DNA of 64,000 nt from Chaetomium olivaceum (taxonomy: Eukaryota; Ascomycota; Sordariomycetes; Sordariales; Chaetomiaceae): positions 62,001 through 126,000 of the forward strand of contig JAYWVB010000051.1 of the NCBI GenBank assembly GCA_039881045.1, in the 5' to 3' direction. Below the pieces are notes generated by a model. It was not told where the DNA came from. It saw only the letters and a list, made by a program, of their open reading frames with translations, and ran no database searches. Below are positions 58,386 to 64,000 of this stretch, piece by piece (the first letter of the stretch is position 1; every line of letters begins with the position of its first letter). Made by a program: the position numbers and the translations under genes.

Positions 58386-61300
58386 ATGGCCTATATAGCC
58401 CCCGTCCACCGGCCGAGCAGCGTGCGGCATGCCCTGCGCACCCACATCCTCTCGGACGAAGTAGAGAGCTTGGTGCTTGCGTAAGAAACCGCCCCTTTCT
58501 TTGCTTTGCTCTCTGCTCAGAGGTTGGGAACCTTTGAAACTGACAAACCGAGACAGGAAAGCTAACCGGCTAGAGATATGGCGGCTTTCGGAGGGCATAC
58601 TCACGCTGTCATCCTCAAAGGTGGTCAACGGCACCATCTCCATCCTCCAGAAGCTCCGCCCGAAAGACTCGAAGACGGACCTCCTATTTGTCGGAACCGA
58701 GCGGTTCGAATACTTCACACTCGCCTGGAACCCCGAAACGTCACAGCTCGATACGATAGATCCGTTTACAGACCCAGGCGAGCGCCACATGCGGGACTCG
58801 CAGAGCCAGGACCGATGTCTGGTCGACCCGTCGGGGCGATACCTGGCCATGCACTTGTGGGAAGGCGTGCTGACCATGCTGCGGTTGGGGGAAAGAAAAA
58901 ACAAGATGGTACTGTCATGGATGGATCAGGTCCGATTGTCCGAGCTGTTCATCAAGGCGAGCACATTCCTCTATACGGAGACTGGACACCCAAAGATTGC
59001 CTTCCTCTACCAAAGCCGGACCGACTCGACCGACGCGAAGTTAGCAACCTACCGGATGACGGTGGACGACCGAAACACAGAGGCCTCGAAGTTTGATCCC
59101 GAACGGGATAGGGAGATTGACACCGAGATACCCGATTCCAGCGCATCCATCTTGATACCAGTGCGGAAGGTCGAGAGGAAGTCAAGCGACACAACGTACG
59201 GAACGTCGAGTCAGCCAAGGCGCACATCGGGGGCCTGATAGTAGTGGGCGAAACGAGGCTGCTATACATTGACGAGGTCACCAAGGTGACGGTACAATCA
59301 GCGCTGAAAGAAGCGTCCATCTTCGTTGCGTGGGCCGAGTACAACGAGACCAATTATTTCTTGGCCGATGATTACGGGAGCTTGCATCTACTTACCCTGG
59401 TCAGGGAAAGCTCGGATAGCGTTGTGGTGACGGGCATGGAGGTCAACTGCATCGGGAAGACATCGCGCGCAAGCCATCTCGTGTTTCTCGGGGGTGACAT
59501 GTTGTTCGTTGCATCACACTACGGCGACAGCCAATTGTTCCGGCTCGATTTCCAGAATGAGGACGTCCCCCCGATACAGCTCGTCCAGACGCTAGCCAAT
59601 ATCGGCCCCATCTTGGACTTTGCCATCATGGACATGGGCCGGGGCGATGAAGGCCAGCTAGGGAACGAGTACTCGTCAGGCCAGGCTCGGATCGTCACAT
59701 GTAGCGGCGTACACAAGGACGGGTCGCTTCGGAGCGTGCGAAGCGGTGTTGGCCTGGAGGATGTGGGCGTCCTCGCCGACCTAGAACACTGCCGGGGACT
59801 GTTTTCTCTCAAGACTTACGAAGCCCCTAAGACTAATATCCTGGCAGCGTCCTTTTTGACCGAGACAAGGGTGTTCAAGTTCGATCCTCAAGGTGAAGTG
59901 GAGGAGCTAGAATCGTTCGCCGGCATGACATTCAACCAACAAACGCTATTAGCGAGGTATATCTCGACGGGCCAAATCCTTCAGGTCACCCCGGCCGCCG
60001 TCACGCTTCTCGACGCTGAAAGCGGTCTCACGATAGATACGTGGACGCCTGGCGCTCAGAGGAGCATCATAAGTGCATCGGGAAACAACAAGACCCTTCT
60101 ACTGTCTGTAGACGGCACCGAGCTTGTGTTGTTTAGCATTGACATCAACCTACAGCTCATGCGCACCAAAGAGATTGGCCACCAGGACCAGATTGCTTGC
60201 ATCCATGTTCCACCGCTGCGGGACGACCTCGCCGTGGTCGGTTTCTGGTCGTCCGGGACCGTCTCCATCATCGATTTGCCATCGCTAGAACCCATGCACG
60301 GAGAGCAGCTCCGGACCTCTCCGGACGACGCCTCGATCCCCCGTGATCTCGCCCTTGTACAGTTGCTCGATAACGGCGGAGGGATATTGTTCATCGCCAT
60401 GCAAGACGGCAACGTCATCACCTTCAACCTCTCCGAAAACTACAGGCTCACCGGGAGGAAACGCGTCATTCTCGGCATGCGCCAGGCGCGATTCCACCTC
60501 CTCCCGCAGCCCGACGCACCTCACATCTACAGCATCTTCGCGACCACAGAACACCCCAGTCTCATCTACGGCTCCGAAGGGCGGATAGTCTACTCGGCGG
60601 TAACAGCCGAGGAAGCCACCTACATCTGCCCCTTCGACACGGAAGCCTTCCCAGACTGCATCGTCCTCGCCACCGACAGCCAGCTCAAGATCTCCCACAT
60701 CGACCGCGAGCGCCGCACGCACGTCAAACCCCTCCCCATGAACGAGATGGTGCGCCGCATCGCCTACTCCCCGAAGGAGAAAGTCTTCGGCCTCGGCTGC
60801 ATCCGGCGCGAGCTCGTCAACGGCGAGGAGATGGTCCAGTCCTCTTTCAAGCTCGTCGACGAAGTCATCTTCGACCGCGTCGGCAAGCCCTTCCCGCTCG
60901 GCGGCGCCGTCCCCTCCCGCACCGAGCTCGTCGAGTGTGTCGTGCGCGCCGAGCTGCGCGACTCGTACGGCAACCCGGCCGAGCGCTTCCTCGTCGGCAC
61001 CAGCTTTTTGCCCGATCCGGACTACGGCCCCGGCCCGGGCGCCGCCGGCGACGTGCGCGGCCGCTTGCTGGTTCTGGGCGTCGACGCCGACCGCAACCCT
61101 TACCTCGTCCTCAGCCACGACCTCAAGGGCGCGTGTCGCTGTTTGGCGGTGCTGGGCGAGGATGCCGGGCCGGCCGCCGCGGGGTTGGTCGTTGCGGGGC
61201 TGACAAAGACTGTCGTGGTGTGCCGCTATGACGAGACGAGCAGCACCACTGCCGAGTTGACCCGGCTCGCGTCGTACCGCCCTTCTAGCTACCCGGCCGA

Positions 61301-62081
61301 GATCTCGGTGCGCGGCAGCACCATCGCCGTGGCCGACCTGATGAAGTCGGTTTCTCTGGTGGACTACGTCCCTGCCGGTAGCGGCGGCGGCGGCGGCGGC
61401 GGCGAGGGCAACCAGGGCGGTGGCAGCAGCGACGATGGCCCGCGGCTGGTCGAGCGCGCCCGGCACTTTGGCAGCGTCTGGGCTACGGCGGTCGGGTTTG
61501 TGGAGGAGGGCAGCTGGCTGGAGGCGGACGCGCAGGGGAACCTGATGGTGCTGCGGCGGAATGTGGAGGGTGTCACTGCCGAGGACAAGCGGCGCATGGA
61601 GGTCACCAGCGAGATTAATCTGGGCGAGATGGTCAACCGCATACGGGCGGTCGAGGTCGAGACGACGCCGGGGGCGATGATTGTGCCGAAGGCGTTTTTG
61701 GGGACGGTAAGGTCGCCTTTCTTTACTTTTCATCTTTGTGAATTTGGGCGCTTTTTACTGACTGAAACTACTCTTTTACAGGTTGAGGGTGGCATCTACA
61801 TGTTTGGGACGATTGCACCACATGTCCAGGATCTACTGCTGCGGTTCCAGAGCAGGCTGGCCGACGTACTCAAGACGGCCGGGGATATTGAGTTCAGGTC
61901 ATACAGGGCGTTCCGGAATGCGGAGCGGGAGGGCGACGGGCCTTTCCGGTTTGTGGACGGAGAGCTGCTGGAGAAGTTCTTGGATGTGGATGAGGCGACT
62001 CAGGAAACTGTCTGCAAGGGATTGGGTCCGACGGTTGAGGACATGCGGAACTTGGTCGAAGAGCTCCGCCGTATGCACTAA
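58386..62081 (+). CDS. DDB1: DNA damage-binding protein 1 (DDB1)
   Basis: Large WD/beta-propeller adaptor of Cullin-4 ubiquitin ligases, nuclear, needed for nucleotide excision repair and in some fungi for heterochromatin. ATG 58386 is followed by MAYIAPVHRPSSVRHAL; intron 1 is 58481-58556; a 75-base in-frame intron lies at 61707-61781. The N-terminal MMS1-type region (ANRLEIWRL) leads into repeated propeller strands, and the CPSF-A C-terminal domain ends with VEGGIYMFGTIAPH, the RSYRAF turn, FVDGELLEKFLD and a final helix. It contains a Gly tract (GGGGGGGE) in a loop. One frame break lies near 59172-59176 (VRKVE then VKRHNVRN), where a G appears to be missing in a GAGGAG context. Without it the gene is about 1,175 residues, as expected. 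Confidence 0.92.
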
Positions 62082-62621
62082 CCTTACATATACATCTGAC
62101 TCATATGCGTCGGCTTTGTGGTCTGGAAGTCGAAATAGAGTTTTTCTGGGGCGATTGGCCTCTCCGGACCTTTTTTTTTTGGTGTTGCACTTGTCAAGAT
62201 CAGGGTGCTTGTGGCAATGGTAATCCCGGGATTGATACACTGGCTCGACGTGACAACCAGCTGCCAAGGCCCACGGGAGAAGCCGGAGAGGCATGCGGCC
62301 AATGAGCAAGCGGCTAATTGTCTGAATGTGCTGCCTCAGGCCACAAACAGCTTCCCTCGGACCAGCTCCATGTCCGGGAAATGTGGAAACGGCGCTCGGC
62401 CCAGAAACAGCGCCTTTCCTGAAAAACCTCAGTCCACGGACTCGGCCGACGTCGACACGCACCACCAACGAACAAACGAACCCGCCGTTCCCACTCCCCT
62501 CCGTCCCCCTCCGCGTGGATCACAGCGACGACAAAACAACCCCCCCCCCTCCTTTTGACCCCGCGCCGAACGGATCCCGATTCAATTGAACACACACCAC
62601 ACCACACTCCACCTGCAACAA

Positions 62622-63593
62622 ATGGCGCCCCTCCAAACCGTCTCGCGCGCCCTCGCGCGGTCCGCCGCCGCCGCCCGGGTACCGGCCACCACGACCACGG
62701 CCACGGCGGTCCGCGCCATGAGCTCGACGCCGGCCCTCCGCGACTCGTCGTCCAGCTACCAGAGCCCCTTCAAGGGCGAGTCCAACACCAGCAAGGTGCC
62801 CGACTTCTCCAAGTACATGTCCAAGGGTTCCGGCAGCACCAATGCGCTGTTTTCGTACTTTATGGTCGGCACCCTGGGCGCCATCTCGGCGGCGGGGGCT
62901 AAGTCGACTATTCAGCGTGAGTTTTTATTTTTATTTCGGGGGGGGGGGGTTGAGGGGATTGGCGGGGGAGGGGGGTTTTGAATTGGGCTGGTTCGGGTTT
63001 GGTTTGGGGATGGAGGCTGACGTTTCGTTGGTGATGTGTAGAGTTCCTTGTCAACATGTCGGCTTCGGCTGATGTCTTGGCTATGGCTAAGGTCGAGGTC
63101 GACCTCGCTGCTATTCCGGAGGGCAAGAACGTAAGTGATAGTAACTTTTGCCAAGATATGCTATGTTGGAGGTGACTGACAACCCGCAGGTCATCATCAA
63201 GTGGCGTGGCAAGCCCGTCTTCATCCGCCACCGCACCGCCGCCGAGATCGACGAGGCCAACAGCATCAACGTTGCCTCATTAAGAGATCCCGAGACCGAC
63301 GACCAGCGCGTTAAGAAGCCCGAGTGGCTCGTCATGTTGGGTATGTCTCCGGAAGCAGCGGGCTGGCATAATGTGATGGGGGATGGCAGGATGACTAACG
63401 GACGGGACCAGGCGTCTGCACACACTTGGGTTGCGTGCCCATCGGCGAGGCCGGCGACTTTGGCGGATGGTTCTGCCCCTGCCACGGCTCCCACTACGAC
63501 ATCTCGGGCCGCATCAGGAAAGGACCCGCCCCGCTCAACCTCGAGATCCCGACGTACGACTTCTCCGACGACGGCAAGCTGGTTGTCGGTTAA
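62622..63593 (+). CDS. RIP1: Rieske iron-sulfur subunit of the cytochrome bc1 complex
   Basis: Electron-transfer subunit of respiratory complex III in the mitochondrial inner membrane. Four exons: 62622-62916, 63042-63130, 63190-63340, 63412-63593, all with GT-AG sites. The N-terminus is Arg/Ala-rich (SRALARSAAAARVP), a mitochondrial presequence. One TM segment follows (ALFSYFMVGTLGAISAAGA). The 2Fe-2S cluster is bound by CTHLGCVP and CPCHGSHYD, both intact, with Cys-His of each box as ligands and the remaining Cys pair as the stabilising disulfide. The C-terminus ends in the usual KLVVG. About 238 residues, family-typical. It is co-oriented with DDB1, 540 bases downstream of its stop. No frame break is seen here. 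Confidence 0.95.
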
Positions 63594-64000
63594 GCAGCAA
63601 CGTCCCTCCCGCATGCGAAGGAGCAGCGCGGACTGAGATGGTATCGAGAGATGGGGAAGGGCGGTTGGTGTATTAGTACAGTACGGGGTTTCGACGATAC
63701 AAAAGAGAGCGTTCGCAGGGTTTTCCGGTTGCAGCTCGCCCTGATAGACCATAAACCGCGGAGCAAGCCTGACTGCTGCTTGAGTTTGGGCATTTTTCTT
63801 TTTCCGTTAGCTTTCCTCCCCTTAGACCTTGTTCTTTGGTCAAGCCGATTGTACAAAAGACAAGATAAGAGACTGGACACGTCCCGCCAAACCTGTCGTC
63901 GTGATTGTCTTCCTTCCTACCTTGCGATGTAACTTGAAGGATCCGTCAGGCGAACTCTTGCCCTGGGAATGCACATCTTGCGCTGCGATCCATGGAAGGG
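63594..64000. other. 3' flanking sequence, no gene
   Basis: Downstream of the Rieske gene to the window edge, nothing is recognised except short overlapping open frames. Confidence 0.5.

Noticed and set aside
1..64000. CRISPR arrays, bacterial operons, rRNA genes or intact transposons
   Set aside because: No spaced direct repeats, transposase or reverse transcriptase motifs, or rRNA sequence were seen; the introns mark nuclear fungal DNA.

Overview
This is nuclear DNA of a filamentous ascomycete, most likely a Sordariomycete. Short GT-AG introns of about 50-90 bases with CTRAC-like branch points interrupt most genes. The window carries a HET-domain gene, a GT32 mannosyltransferase-like gene, a YVC1-type TRP channel, a Rieske protein and DDB1, plus TAGGTACCTA-type intergenic motifs common in that class. 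The species cannot be fixed from the sequence alone.

Left half (about 1.7-33 kb): an accessory, allorecognition/immunity-like region interrupted by ordinary genes. Four times a large minus-strand gene faces, head to head, a tiny plus-strand gene (S1-S4, about 71-109 codons). The large partners are two protein kinases of a fungal-specific architecture (K1 at 2.3-4.2 kb, K2 at 29.4-31.6 kb) and two CorA-like membrane proteins that are paralogues of each other (C1 at 7.5-9.9 kb, C2 at 22.7-25.1 kb). A HET-domain gene sits between S3 and K2. The order is K1< >S1, C1< >S2, (four unrelated genes), C2< >S3, HET<, K2< >S4. The four small genes share a core of the form L-x3-L-x3-[FY]-x-G-x-[YF]-x-V, then a beta-strand-like segment ending in a Pro-containing stretch. 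Three of them share a 48-base, phase 0-0 middle exon. This repeated divergent pairing is the main discovery candidate of the window.

Between these modules lie an Old Yellow Enzyme-type oxidoreductase, a small secreted protein, a GT32 glycosyltransferase with a charged tail, and an acyltransferase-3 membrane protein.

Right half (about 35-64 kb): mostly conserved genes. They are an intron-containing tRNA-Leu(CAG), a C2H2-type zinc-finger protein, the vacuolar TRP channel, a secreted GH5 mannanase, a single-pass membrane protein with a Cys-rich ectodomain, an Hsp31/DJ-1 protein, a proline-rich protein of unknown role, DDB1 and the Rieske subunit of complex III. A broken WxWCxxC-repeat gene lies at 34.9-35.5 kb.

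Caution on quality: at least ten genes, including the normally essential DDB1, are interrupted by apparent single-base frameshifts, some at homopolymers. The simplest reading is assembly indels, so a frameshift here should not by itself be read as a pseudogene. Gene ends for split genes are given as the span of the reconstructed model.
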